A stretch of DNA of 59,120 nucleotides, taken from the NCBI GenBank assembly GCA_937902125.1, contig CALDIB010000053.1, positions 1 to 59,120 of the forward strand, in the 5' to 3' direction. Below are positions 32,272 through 41,200 of this stretch, one piece after another (within the stretch, counting starts at the first letter, position 1; every line of letters starts with the position of its first letter). Made by a program: the position numbers and the translations under genes. The notes below the pieces were generated by a model. It did no database searches and had not been told where the DNA came from. It was given only the letters and a program-made list of their open reading frames with translations. Source of the DNA: an uncultured Treponema sp. GTDB taxonomy: Bacteria > Spirochaetota > Spirochaetia > Treponematales > Treponemataceae.

Positions 32272-33420
32272 CTAATCCAATACGAGGATCTTTGATTTTG
32301 TCAAAACTTCATTTCCCTCTTCCGTGATTAAAACGTCGTTTTCCAAACGGACGCCGCCAAGGTTTGGGTCGTAAAGGCCCGGCTCCAATGTGACAATCAT
32401 TCCCGGCTTAAAAACCGCTTCCGGCGCGGCGCGCTGGCGGACAAAGGGAGCTTCGTGGATTTCCAAGCCTATTCCGTGGCCCAAGCCGTGGGGCATGGCC
32501 CTCCGCGCCTTGTTGAAAATTTCGTCGGCTTTCGCGGCGGCGGCCTTTATGGGAACGTCCTTCTTGTAAAGTTCAAGGCATTCGTTGTAGGCTTTTTGAA
32601 CCAAGTCCAAAAGTTTTTTTTGCTCCGGCTTAAGCTTTCCCTTTGCGACTGTAAGAGTGGTGTCGCTTGTGTAGCCCTTGTAGACCACGCCAAAATCCAA
32701 AATGCTCAAGCCTTTTCCCGGCCATTCTCCTGACGTGTATCCCGGAAAGGCGTGAATGGCGAAGCTTCGTTCCGGACCGGCGGCCAAGGTGTCAAAGCCT
32801 GTTTTTTCGCAGCCGTGAATTCTGCATTCCTTTTCAATCAAAAGCGCCACGTCGCTTTCCGTCTTGATTTTTCCGGACTTGATTTGCCTTTCAATTTGCT
32901 GAATTATCAAGTCGCCGATTCTCGCCGCTTCCTTGACGCATTCAATTTCGTATTCGTCCTTGATTTCCCGCATTTTCGCGGCGCATTCGTGAACGCCTTT
33001 TTCCCGGCACAGAATGTCCCAAGCGCTAAGCTCGTCAACGTATTCCAAAAATTTAGGGTAGGGGGTGGCCGGGCTTATTTCAATTTTTTGGCTTGAAAAT
33101 TTCATCGTTCCCAAAACGGCTTTTATGGCGCGCAAGGTGTTCCGCTCGTATCTGGTGGACGGAATTATTCTTTCCACAAAGGCGTTTTTTCTCGCCAAGT
33201 TTTCGTCCCAAGGAATCAAGACGGAAGTTCCTCCTTGGCCAATGATTAGCGCCGCGTCGCTGGGATGCCCGGTAAAGTATCTAACGCTGGGATCCCGCTT
33301 GTCTTCGTTGTCCTCAAAAATCACCGCGTCTATGTTTTCGGCTTTCATTTTTTTTATGAACTTGTTCCGCCTGTCCAAGTAAACTTTTGCAAGTTGGTCT
33401 CTAGTCGCTTCTTTCATCAT
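32272..33420 (-). CDS. Xaa-Pro aminopeptidase family metallopeptidase (M24)
   Basis: This 382-aa protein has a creatinase/prolidase N-domain ('RRNKFIKKMKAENIDAVIFE') and a C-terminal pita-bread peptidase domain. The five metal ligands are visible: Asp in 'ILDFGVVYKG', Asp in 'YTSDTTLTV', His in 'GLGHGIGLEIHE', Glu in 'TLEPGLYDP' and Glu in 'RLENDVLIT'. It is therefore predicted to be active against X-Pro N-termini. The start ATG overlaps the murJ stop (ATGA; a second ATG follows at once), so the two genes are co-translated. Confidence 0.88.
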   Translation of the reverse strand: MMKEATRDQLAKVYLDRRNKFIKKMKAENIDAVIFEDNEDKRDPSVRYFTGHPSDAALIIGQGGTSVLIPWDENLARKNAFVERIIPSTRYERNTLRAIKAVLGTMKFSSQKIEISPATPYPKFLEYVDELSAWDILCREKGVHECAAKMREIKDEYEIECVKEAARIGDLIIQQIERQIKSGKIKTESDVALLIEKECRIHGCEKTGFDTLAAGPERSFAIHAFPGYTSGEWPGKGLSILDFGVVYKGYTSDTTLTVAKGKLKPEQKKLLDLVQKAYNECLELYKKDVPIKAAAAKADEIFNKARRAMPHGLGHGIGLEIHEAPFVRQRAAPEAVFKPGMIVTLEPGLYDPNLGGVRLENDVLITEEGNEVLTKSKILVLD

Positions 33421-34997
33421 TCACTTCCTTTTGTCGTTTTTTTTCTTAGTATTTGCATGGCCGCTTGGTCTTTTGTCAGCAGCAATAAAAGCGCTCCTGC
33501 CGCGGCAAAAATGGCCGCCGTCAATGCCAAGGGAATGGCGTTTCCCAAAAGGCGTCCAAGGCCTGAAAATTTTTGGACAAAAAATTTCCGGGCGAAGTAG
33601 GCGGGAACGCTGGCCGCCAATGAAAACAAAATCATTTTAAGGGAATAAAAAATTGTTTCTTTTACGACGCTTGCCACGTTTATGCATTCAAGTTTTTTTA
33701 GGAAGGCGAAAAGCGCTATCGTGTTCACAAGGCTTGCCGCGCTTAAGGCAAAGGCGATTCCGCCGCCGCTCCACTTGAACGAAAGCGCGAAGGCCAAGCT
33801 TATGTTCACCGCAAATCCTATTATGCCGGCAAGGGTTGGCAGCTTTGTGTTTCCTTGGGCGTAAAAAGCCGGCGAAATGATTCTGTTGACGGCGATGAAG
33901 AACAAGCCCGCGATGTGAAAGGTGAAGGCCCGCAAGGTCAGGAAGACTGAATTTTCGTCAAAGCGGCGGGTCTTGTATACAAGCTGAATTATTTCTCGGC
34001 CTGTTATCAGGGAATAAAAAGTTATGGGAATTGTTATGAGCGCGATTATTTTTATGGCCCAAGAAAGCATTGAATTGTATTCGTCCCAATTTTTGCTTTT
34101 GGCCGCCGCCGAAAGGTCAGGCAGTATCACCGTTCCGATTGAAACGGCAAAAACGCCCAAAATCAATTCTTGAAGCCGCAGGGAATATTGCAGGCTGGAA
34201 ACAATTCCTTCTCCGGCGCGTCCTGCCAAGGCTGTGCTCACCATGTCGTTTATTTGGTAGCTTGCCATTCCGATTATCGTGGGAAGAATGAGCGCCACAA
34301 CTTGCTTTGTTCCCGGATTTGAAAAGGCTTTTTTTAGGCTGACAAATTTTATTGGCCATCCCGCCTTGGCCACAAAGGGAAGCTGGAAGGCGGCCTGCAA
34401 GATTCCTCCTGCCAAAACTCCGGTGGACATGGCGCGGGCAGGGTTTTCCATTTTTCTTGAAAGAAGGTATGTTCCAAAAATTACGCAAAGGTTGAACAAA
34501 ATTGGCGTGAAGCCCGACGGCAAAAATATTTTTTCGCCGTTTAGAATTCCCTGAAAGCAGGCCGCGACTGAAATGACGAACAAGTAGGGGAACATAATTC
34601 TTGTAAGGAGCGCGGTTTCCGCGATAAGCGCCGCCTCGTCGCCTTTTAGAAAAATGCGGACAATGAATGGCGCCGCCGCGATTCCAAGGCTTGCCACGCA
34701 GGCGGTCAAGAATGAAATTAAGGTGAATGTGGCTCGGACAAATTCAAGGGTTTCTTCTTTTGATTTTTTGTTTTCCAAATAGCCTCGGAAGGTTGGAATA
34801 AAGGCCACCGAAATTGAATTTTCAGCAAAAAGGCGGCGCAAAAGGTTGGGAATCAAAAAGGCTATTCCAAAAGCGTCGGCCAGGGCGCTTGTTCCCAAAA
34901 AGCGGGCCTTGGTCATTTCCCTAACCAAGCCCAAAACCCGGGAAAGCAGGGTTAAAAAAGAAAGCTTGATTCCTGAGCTGACTAAATTTTTTTTCAT
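33417..34997 (-). CDS. murJ: Lipid II flippase MurJ
   Basis: This 526-aa polytopic membrane protein of the MVF superfamily flips lipid II to the outer face of the membrane. The N-terminus is typical ('LSFLTLLSRVLGLVREMTKA' followed by 'ADAFGIAFLIPNLLRRLFAE'), and about 14 hydrophobic segments are visible across its length. Size matches the family (about 510-530 aa). It has a sigma-70-type promoter 6 nt from its ATG, interleaved with the divergent ACT gene's promoter. It forms an operon with the downstream peptidase. Confidence 0.93.
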   Translation of the reverse strand: MKKNLVSSGIKLSFLTLLSRVLGLVREMTKARFLGTSALADAFGIAFLIPNLLRRLFAENSISVAFIPTFRGYLENKKSKEETLEFVRATFTLISFLTACVASLGIAAAPFIVRIFLKGDEAALIAETALLTRIMFPYLFVISVAACFQGILNGEKIFLPSGFTPILFNLCVIFGTYLLSRKMENPARAMSTGVLAGGILQAAFQLPFVAKAGWPIKFVSLKKAFSNPGTKQVVALILPTIIGMASYQINDMVSTALAGRAGEGIVSSLQYSLRLQELILGVFAVSIGTVILPDLSAAAKSKNWDEYNSMLSWAIKIIALITIPITFYSLITGREIIQLVYKTRRFDENSVFLTLRAFTFHIAGLFFIAVNRIISPAFYAQGNTKLPTLAGIIGFAVNISLAFALSFKWSGGGIAFALSAASLVNTIALFAFLKKLECINVASVVKETIFYSLKMILFSLAASVPAYFARKFFVQKFSGLGRLLGNAIPLALTAAIFAAAGALLLLLTKDQAAMQILRKKTTKGSE

Positions 34998-34998
34998 G

Positions 34999-35027
34999 TT
35001 GCCATTCTAGCGCATTTTTTGTATAAT
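34999..35027 (+). promoter_or_regulatory. ACT-protein promoter, leaderless geometry
   Basis: TTGCCA (34999-35004), a 17-bp spacer and TATAAT (35022-35027). The -10 box ends 7 nt before ATG 35035. It overlaps the murJ promoter almost completely on the opposite strand. Confidence 0.7.
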
Positions 35028-35032
35028 GGCAA
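35004..35032 (-). promoter_or_regulatory. murJ promoter, leaderless geometry
   Basis: On the - strand: TTGCCA (35027-35032), a 17-bp spacer and TAGAAT (35004-35009). The six bases GGCAAC then lead to the ATG at 34997. Together with the facing promoter it forms a TTGCCATT / AATGGCAA inverted repeat. Confidence 0.7.
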
Positions 35033-35034
35033 AT

Positions 35035-35304
35035 ATGAACGCGATTATTACTGTAGTGGGCTCGGACAAAGTCGGCATTGTTGCCAAAGTCACTGGCTTT
35101 TTGTCGGAGCATTCCGCCAACATCATCGACATCACCCAGTCAATTCTTTCTGGAAATTTTGTCATGATGCTTTTGGTCAGCCTTGACAAGGCGGACTTGT
35201 CAATCGACAGCTTTAGAGACCAAATGCTTGACTTGGGAAAAAAGATTGGCGTTGAAATCAACGTGATGAACGAGGCTGTCTTTTCCGCCATGCACCGAGT
35301 CTAA
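35035..35304 (+). CDS. ACT-domain protein (UPF0237 family)
   Basis: This 89-aa single ACT-domain protein begins MNAIITVVGSDKVGIVAKVT, with 'IIDITQSILSGNFVMMLLVS' following. This is the whole family length (about 90 aa). ACT domains bind small ligands such as amino acids, but the ligand here is unknown. ATG 35035 is preferred; the in-frame ATG at 35026 lies inside the -10 box. It is divergent from murJ and is followed by a palindromic terminator region. Confidence 0.85.
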   Translation: MNAIITVVGSDKVGIVAKVTGFLSEHSANIIDITQSILSGNFVMMLLVSLDKADLSIDSFRDQMLDLGKKIGVEINVMNEAVFSAMHRV

Positions 35305-35308
35305 GTCT

Positions 35309-35388
35309 TTGAGGAAATTAATTTCCTCAAGGCTGCGAGTTTTAAGCGCTCGCAAGGTTCGGCTCAAGACTCGCGTTTCTCTTAAAAC
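35309..35388 (+). repeat. Palindromic intergenic segment related to the three-hairpin repeat (copy F)
   Basis: A perfect 22-bp palindrome at 35309-35330 (arm TTGAGGAAATT) is followed by a second stem, GCGAGTTTTAAGC with GCTCAAGACTCGC, and an end reading TCTCTTAA. GCGAGTTTTAAG is shared with copies B and C. It fills the gap between two convergent genes and probably terminates both. Confidence 0.5.
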
Positions 35389-36653
35389 GAAATTATTTCT
35401 TCATACAAGCCGATGGCGAATTGGTCTGTCATTCCGCTAATGTATTCAATCAAGCACTTTTGCCAAGATTCGTCGGAGTCCACGTCGAACACTTGGGGCG
35501 TTTGGCAGCGCAAAAGGCGCTTTCTGTCCGGCTGCCTTAAGGGAACATAGTTGCTGTGGCGAACAAGCCAGTCCTCAAAGTTTTCCAAAAGCTTTGGAAA
35601 GTATTTTAAGGCGCTGGGAACCCGCCCCCTTTGCGCGTAGACTTGCGTTCTGTTTAAAACATTGTAAATCGTTTCTATCACGTTGCGCGCGTAGTTTTGA
35701 AATTCCTTGAGGCGCCAATGGGTGTAGATTTTTGAATAGCTGAATTTGTGCAGCTCCACGATGAACTTAAAGTATTCGTCGCTAAAAGTAAGGCCCCGCT
35801 CCGGGCTGCTTTGCTCGCACAAGTCCACAATCATGTCGTTGATTAAAACCGTGGTGTTCACGGCCTTGCCAGACCTAAAGGCTTTTTGCCCCTTTCCTTC
35901 AAAGCCCAAAGAGCTTCCAACGATGTCCCGAAGAGTTCTGTAGGCGCCCATGTCCAAAATGTGGTAGGTTCTGGCGTCTTCCAAGTCGCGGCCCAAAAAT
36001 GAAATTTTGTCCGAAACTTTCACCACGCAGCCTTCCCAAGTGTAGGGCTGCAAGAGGCCGGGCCGCTTGATTGCATACAAGTCAATGGCGTCGTCTCTTG
36101 GAACTATGCCCTGCTGGTGAATTTCGCCGCAATGGCTTATAAGGCCGTCCCGAACCGCGTATGTTAAGTCCAAATTTTTTTGGAAGCCGTTGGGGTCGGA
36201 AAGGGTTTCAATGTAGTCGGCAAAAAACAGGCTGTTCCGCTCGTGCCAAAATTTTTTTGGCGCGTTGGCTCCTTCCTTTTGCTTTAAAAGCGAGTTGAGG
36301 CAGTCTTCGCCAAAATGTCCAAAAGGCGCGTGGCCTATGTCGTGGCCTATGGCGATTGCCTTGGTAAGCTCCACATTAAGGCCAAGGTGTTTTGAAATTG
36401 TTTCGGCCACGCTGGACACGTGCTGAACATGTTCCATGCGGGTGCAAATGTGGTCGTTTCGCGGCGCGAAAAAAACTTGGGTCTTGTGCTTTAGGCGGCT
36501 GTAGGCTTGGCAGTGCAAGAGGCGGGTGTAGTCCCGCTCAAATTCGCTTCTGATGTCGTTTCCGCGGCCATACAAGGCACTTTGCCTTTTGACGCTTTCT
36601 TCCCATTTTGGAGAGCCTTCAACTGTCGCCGCGTCTTTGAATGAGCCTTTCAT
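35382..36653 (-). CDS. dgt: Deoxyguanosinetriphosphate triphosphohydrolase-like protein (dGTPase)
   Basis: This 423-aa HD-domain phosphohydrolase cleaves dNTPs to nucleosides and triphosphate. Motifs are 'RSEFERDYTRLLHCQAYSRL', 'TRMEHVQHVSSVAETIS' (first HD His) and 'AIAIGHDIGHAPFGHFGE' (HD pair and following His). The length fits the shorter dGTPase-like class, not the 500-aa E. coli enzyme. It overlaps the response-regulator gene upstream by 4 nt. Substrate range cannot be read from sequence. Confidence 0.88.
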   Translation of the reverse strand: MKGSFKDAATVEGSPKWEESVKRQSALYGRGNDIRSEFERDYTRLLHCQAYSRLKHKTQVFFAPRNDHICTRMEHVQHVSSVAETISKHLGLNVELTKAIAIGHDIGHAPFGHFGEDCLNSLLKQKEGANAPKKFWHERNSLFFADYIETLSDPNGFQKNLDLTYAVRDGLISHCGEIHQQGIVPRDDAIDLYAIKRPGLLQPYTWEGCVVKVSDKISFLGRDLEDARTYHILDMGAYRTLRDIVGSSLGFEGKGQKAFRSGKAVNTTVLINDMIVDLCEQSSPERGLTFSDEYFKFIVELHKFSYSKIYTHWRLKEFQNYARNVIETIYNVLNRTQVYAQRGRVPSALKYFPKLLENFEDWLVRHSNYVPLRQPDRKRLLRCQTPQVFDVDSDESWQKCLIEYISGMTDQFAIGLYEEIISF

Positions 36654-37717
36654 TTTGAGCCGTAAATTTCTTTGGCCAAGTCGGGCGCGATTTTTTCAAG
36701 GCATTCAAGAATGTCCGGGTTGAAGGCTCCGCATTCTCCGTTCAAAATCATTTTAAGCGCCTCGTCGTGTTTGTAAGCCTTTTTGTAAATTCGGGGCGAC
36801 ACAAGAACGTCGTAGGCTTCCGCGACGCCCGCAAGCTGCGCGCTGATTGGAATTTGGTTTCCCTTAAGGCCTTCCGGATAGCCGCTTCCGTCAAAGCGCT
36901 CCATGTGGCTTCTGCAAATTTCCTTTGAGAATGTGTTGAAGGGTTCGGGAATGCCTTGTATGCCGTTTAAAAGTTTGGCTCCGGCGGCTGGCGCGGCCTT
37001 TATCACTTCCATTTCTTCCGCGGAAAGTTTTTGGGGCTTTAAAAGAATTTCGTCGCGGACAAAAACTTTTCCGATGTCGTGAATTATCGAAGCGTTGGCG
37101 ATTGTGTCAATGACTTCGGCTTTTAGGCCAAATTCAGGATGCAGGCTTGAAAATTTTTCGGCCAGCGCCTTTGTCACAAGGCGAACGTTGTCCGCGTGAG
37201 AGCTCTCTTCCTTGCTTCTGCTTTCTATGACTTCGCACAGGTGGCCAACAAGAGTTCCGACGGAATTGTTCAAGTCTTCCCGCTGCATTTTTAAAAGCTG
37301 GTCAATTTCTGCAATGCCGTTGTCGCTTTGCCGCTTGGCTTCAAAAAATTCTATCATGTTCTGAACGCGGCGCTTGATTATCATAATGTTAAAGGGCTTT
37401 GGAATCACGTCAACCGCGCCGTAGTCGTAGGCGCGCTCGATGACGGCGCTTGTGGCGTCCGTGGTGATTAGGAAGACCGGAATTTTTTGAATCAAGGAAT
37501 TGATGTTCAGTTCCTGCAAAACGCCGAAACCGTCCATTTCGGGCATGATGATGTCAAGGAAAATGGCGGCCAAATTGTTTTGGTTTTCGTTTATCAACTT
37601 GAGGCCCAAGGCGCCGTTTTCCGCCTGCAAAATCTCGAATTCTTTTTTAAAGGCTTCGCCCAAGATGGCGCGGTTCAACTCAACGTCGTCAATTACAATG
37701 ATTTTTTTCTTGTCCAT
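36650..37717 (-). CDS. Response regulator with degenerate HD-GYP domain
   Basis: This 355-aa protein has an N-terminal receiver (~4-120) with an intact acidic pocket (D10, D11), phospho-acceptor D55 and K107, and a C-terminal HD-GYP-type domain (~150-350). The HD pair H213-D214 ('IIHDIGK') and 'DGSGYP' (276-281) are kept. However, the usual HHE is H271-M272-E273, and the His expected in the helix after 'LSAEEMEVIK' is replaced by Ala. Two metal ligands are thus missing, so c-di-GMP hydrolysis is doubtful. It lies 3 nt after the Hpt gene and overlaps the dGTPase gene. Confidence 0.85.
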   Translation of the reverse strand: MDKKKIIVIDDVELNRAILGEAFKKEFEILQAENGALGLKLINENQNNLAAIFLDIIMPEMDGFGVLQELNINSLIQKIPVFLITTDATSAVIERAYDYGAVDVIPKPFNIMIIKRRVQNMIEFFEAKRQSDNGIAEIDQLLKMQREDLNNSVGTLVGHLCEVIESRSKEESSHADNVRLVTKALAEKFSSLHPEFGLKAEVIDTIANASIIHDIGKVFVRDEILLKPQKLSAEEMEVIKAAPAAGAKLLNGIQGIPEPFNTFSKEICRSHMERFDGSGYPEGLKGNQIPISAQLAGVAEAYDVLVSPRIYKKAYKHDEALKMILNGECGAFNPDILECLEKIAPDLAKEIYGSK

Positions 37718-37720
37718 TTT

Positions 37721-38071
37721 TCACTCCACTTGTGAAAGGGTTTCGCAAACCGCGTCCAATTCCTTCAATACATTTGGAATGGAATTTTTCGCTCCGACAT
37801 AATCCTTGGCTCTTATGGCGTTCACTACAGTCGAACAAGCGCTGAACAAGGCCTCAAAGCCAAAATTTCCGCTGGTTCCCTTAAGGGTGTGAACGTCGGT
37901 CAAGATTTTTTCCCAATCTTCGGTTTTGCAAGACTCTCTTGTTCCTTTAACCGCGGAATCCTCTGGAAATTTTTTGATGAACATTTCCATAAATTCTTGG
38001 TTGCCGGAAAAACGCTCAAGAACTTCCCCGGGATTTGGAATGAGCTTTTCTATCGCTTGGCCAATTGTCAT
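37721..38071 (-). CDS. Histidine phosphotransfer (Hpt) domain protein
   Basis: This 116-aa protein has the Hpt motif 'VHTLKGTSGNFGF', with the phospho-accepting His at 61, and the all-helical pattern of stand-alone Hpt proteins. It is likely the phosphodonor or phosphosink for the receiver of the next gene (3-nt gap). No histidine kinase lies nearby, so the input kinase must be elsewhere. Its ATG is 7 nt from a perfect -10 box, so the operon mRNA should be leaderless. Confidence 0.85.
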   Translation of the reverse strand: MTIGQAIEKLIPNPGEVLERFSGNQEFMEMFIKKFPEDSAVKGTRESCKTEDWEKILTDVHTLKGTSGNFGFEALFSACSTVVNAIRAKDYVGAKNSIPNVLKELDAVCETLSQVE

Positions 38072-38077
38072 AATCGC

Positions 38078-38106
38078 ATTATAGCGCGTGTTATATATTT
38101 TGTCAC
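38078..38106 (-). promoter_or_regulatory. Promoter of the Hpt operon, leaderless geometry
   Basis: On the - strand: GTGACA (38101-38106), a 17-bp spacer and TATAAT (38078-38083), followed by GCGATT and the ATG at 38071. Confidence 0.7.
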
Positions 38107-38161
38107 GCGCTTTTGCAAATAGGAAGTTATTGACATTCGCGCCTATGGCGGGCGTTGAATT

Positions 38162-38297
38162 ATGGGCATCTCTAGAAATTCGCTAAAGCGACTTTCTAGA
38201 GAGTGCCCGCGAGTTTTAAGTCGTTGTAATATCACGACTTAAAACATCGCATTTTCAAAGTTATCTCTAAAAATTGCAATTTTTAGAGATTCCCTTA
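38162..38297 (+). repeat. Three-hairpin intergenic repeat, copy C
   Basis: A 136-bp copy: first stem GGCATCTCTAGAAA-like, second GTTTTAAGTCGT..ACGACTTAAAAC, linker ATCGCATTTTCAAAGTTA, third stem ATCTCTAAAAATTG and its complement. Its right end (CCCTTA) contains the stop codon of the adjacent - strand gene. Confidence 0.85.
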
Positions 38298-41200
38298 TTT
38301 TTGCGCGTTCATTATTAGCATTTGCAGGCGGTTTTCGATGTTGGCGAAGCTTACGTCGGGGTCGTAGTCCAAGGGCAAAATCTGCGCGTCTGGATAAAGC
38401 TCCTTAAGCTTTTTTGTCACGCCGCGTCCGATGATGTGGTTTGGAAGGCAGCCGAAGGGTTGCAAGATGATGAAGTTTTTGCAGCCTTCCTCCGCGTAGT
38501 GAATGATTTCTCCGGGAATCAAGATTCCTTCGCCTGAGTCGAAGGTGTGGTAGATTATGGAGTCGCTTCCCTTGGCGATTTCAGAAAGGCGGGCGGCCTT
38601 TTTGTAAAGGGGATGAGATTTGGCTATTTTGTTCGTCCAGGAATGGGCGATTTCAAAGAATTGGTTCACCACGGCCATCATAAGCTTTTCGCCCAAGGGC
38701 CGGGTCAAATCGTTTTCTTTTATTTGCGCGTTTTGCGCGAAATAATTTTTTTGGATTACGTCGGCCATTCGAGCTTCGATAATTTCAAAGCCGTTTTTTT
38801 CAAGATACAATTCAATGTCCCGGTTGGCGCCTGGATGGAAATTCAAAAGGTATTCGCCCACTATCAAAACCCGCGGCCGCAAAACGCTGCGGTCGTAGTC
38901 TAGGCTTTTCATCAAGTCCACGGCTTTGGCAAAGGCTTTTTTGATTCCGCCAATGCCATGGCCGATTCCTTCCACGATGCAGTCCATGCCCTTTTCAAAA
39001 GCCGCGTCCGCGCTTCCCTTGACTTTTTCGTAAGGCCGAATTTTTCGCAAAAGCTCTTCCATCACGTCAATCATTGGAAGGGCCGCGGCCAATTTCAGCG
39101 AGGACAAAAGGTTCATCTTAAAGCCGGGATGCAGGCGGTGGTAGTCAACGTCGTCATTTGTGACAATGGCTATGTCCTTGTAGCCTGCGTCGTCCAAGGC
39201 CTTTCTTAAAAGCGCGGCGTAGTGGGTGAGGCGGCAGTCGCCGATGTATTTTCCTGTGGCCACAGCCACTTGCGCGTTGTCGTATTTTCCGCTTTCAAGG
39301 GCGGCCAAAACTTCGCCGATGACTATTTGCGCCGGAAAGCAAATGTCGTTGTGAACGTATTTTTTTCCCAGCGCTATGGCCCGCTCCCGGCCCACTTCCA
39401 AGGGAACCGCCTTTAGGCCTTGGGTTGCCAAGGCGGCCGCCATGATTTGGCTAAAGGCGTGGGAGGTGTTGGGAACCAAAACAATTTTTTCTTTTGCGTC
39501 CCGCTTTGAAAATTTCACCTTGTAAGGCTCAGGAAGGTCTTTGGGCTTTTCTTCTTTTCCCGCCTCCCGCTTCATTTGAATGGTTTGAACAAAGGAGCGG
39601 ACTCGGATTCTAAGCGGGCCTTGCACGTCGCTTTCGTCCATTTTTAGAATAAGGGGGCTTTTTCCTGAAATCTCTTTCATCAAGCGGATTATCTCGTCGC
39701 TCAAGTAAGCGTCGTGCCCGCAGCCAAAGCTCACAAACTGAACGTATTCCAAGGCGGGATGCTCGGCCGCAATTATTGCCGAAGCGAGCATTCTTCCGTG
39801 AAAGTTGTTCACGATTTCCAGGCGGCTCTTGCTCAAGTCCACCCGCTGGATTCCCGGAACTGAGTCAACCGTAAGGACAGGAATTCCCGCTTGGGTAAAA
39901 AGGTCCGGCAGGCTGTGGTGAACCAAAGGGTCGTTTTGGTAAGGCCTGGAAGCCAAGACCACCGCGTATTTTCCCTGAGACTGAATGTCGTTGATTATTT
40001 TTTGCGCCTCGCTTTCAAGAGTTTCCTTAAACTGCCTCATGGCCTTGTCAGCGTAGTGAATCGCCCTGTCAACGCGGAATTTTGAAAGGCCGAAATTTTT
40101 TATGAAGTATTCTTCAATTTGGCGGTTTCTGTCCTTGTCGTTGTACCAAAAGAAAATCGGGTCGTCAAAGGGTATGCCCCAGCGCTTTTGCGGATTGTCG
40201 GAATTTTGGATTACCCAAGAATAGCCTTTTACTATGGCGCACATGTAGCGGCTTGTGCTTTCCGTGTTTTGGGATTCGTATGTGGCCACAATGGGCATGA
40301 AAATTCTGTCAACGCCTTTTTTTGCCAAGTTGCGAAGGTGGCCGTGAACCAATTTTGCAGGAAAGCAAACCGTGTCGCTGGCCACGGCGCTCAAGCCGTT
40401 TTCAAACATCTTTCGGTCGCTCAAGTCGGAAAACTTCACGCCAAAGCCCATGGAGCGCAAGAGGGTTGACCAAAAGGGCATGGTTTCCCAAAAACTCAAG
40501 ACCCGGGGAAGCCCAAAGGTTATGTTCCGTTTTTTGGCGTGGCGGCTTATCCTGTAGTCCTTGAACAAAAGTTCCTGCCTAAGCTTGAACAAGTTTGGAG
40601 CCTTTTGAACTTTGCGCTCCTTGATTTGTTCCACGACTTTCGCGTCCTTGGGGTCGCCCAAAATTTCTCCCCGCTCGCAGCGGTTGTTGGTGATGAGGCT
40701 GGAGCCGTTTGAAAATTTGACCAAAGTTCTTTTGCAATGGTTGGCGCAAAAGGGGCAGACGATGTTGGTTTCCTGCTGGTAGGAAAAGTCGTCCAGCGCG
40801 TCCAAGCCAATAAAGGTCGAGGCCGCGTCTTCTCCGGCCTTTTCCATTTTTTCTTTTGTCAAAAGCGCGGCGCCAATGGCTCCCATAATTCCTGGGTAGG
40901 GCGCCCGGACAACTTCTTTTCCGGTGTATTCTTCCATGGCGCGCAAAACCGCGTCGTTTTGGAATGTTCCGCCTTGGACGACAATCTTTTTTCCCAAGGA
41001 GTCTATGTTGGAAACGCGGATTACTTTTGTAAAGACGTTTTGGATTATGGAGCGGCAAAGGCCCGCCATAATGTCTTGGGGAAGCTTTCCGTTCCGCTGC
41101 TCCGTTACGATTGAACTTGTCATAAAGACCGTGCAGCGGCTTCCCAAAACCGCGGGATTCTTTGAGTCAAAGGCGGCCGCGGCTATGTCTTGAACCTTTA

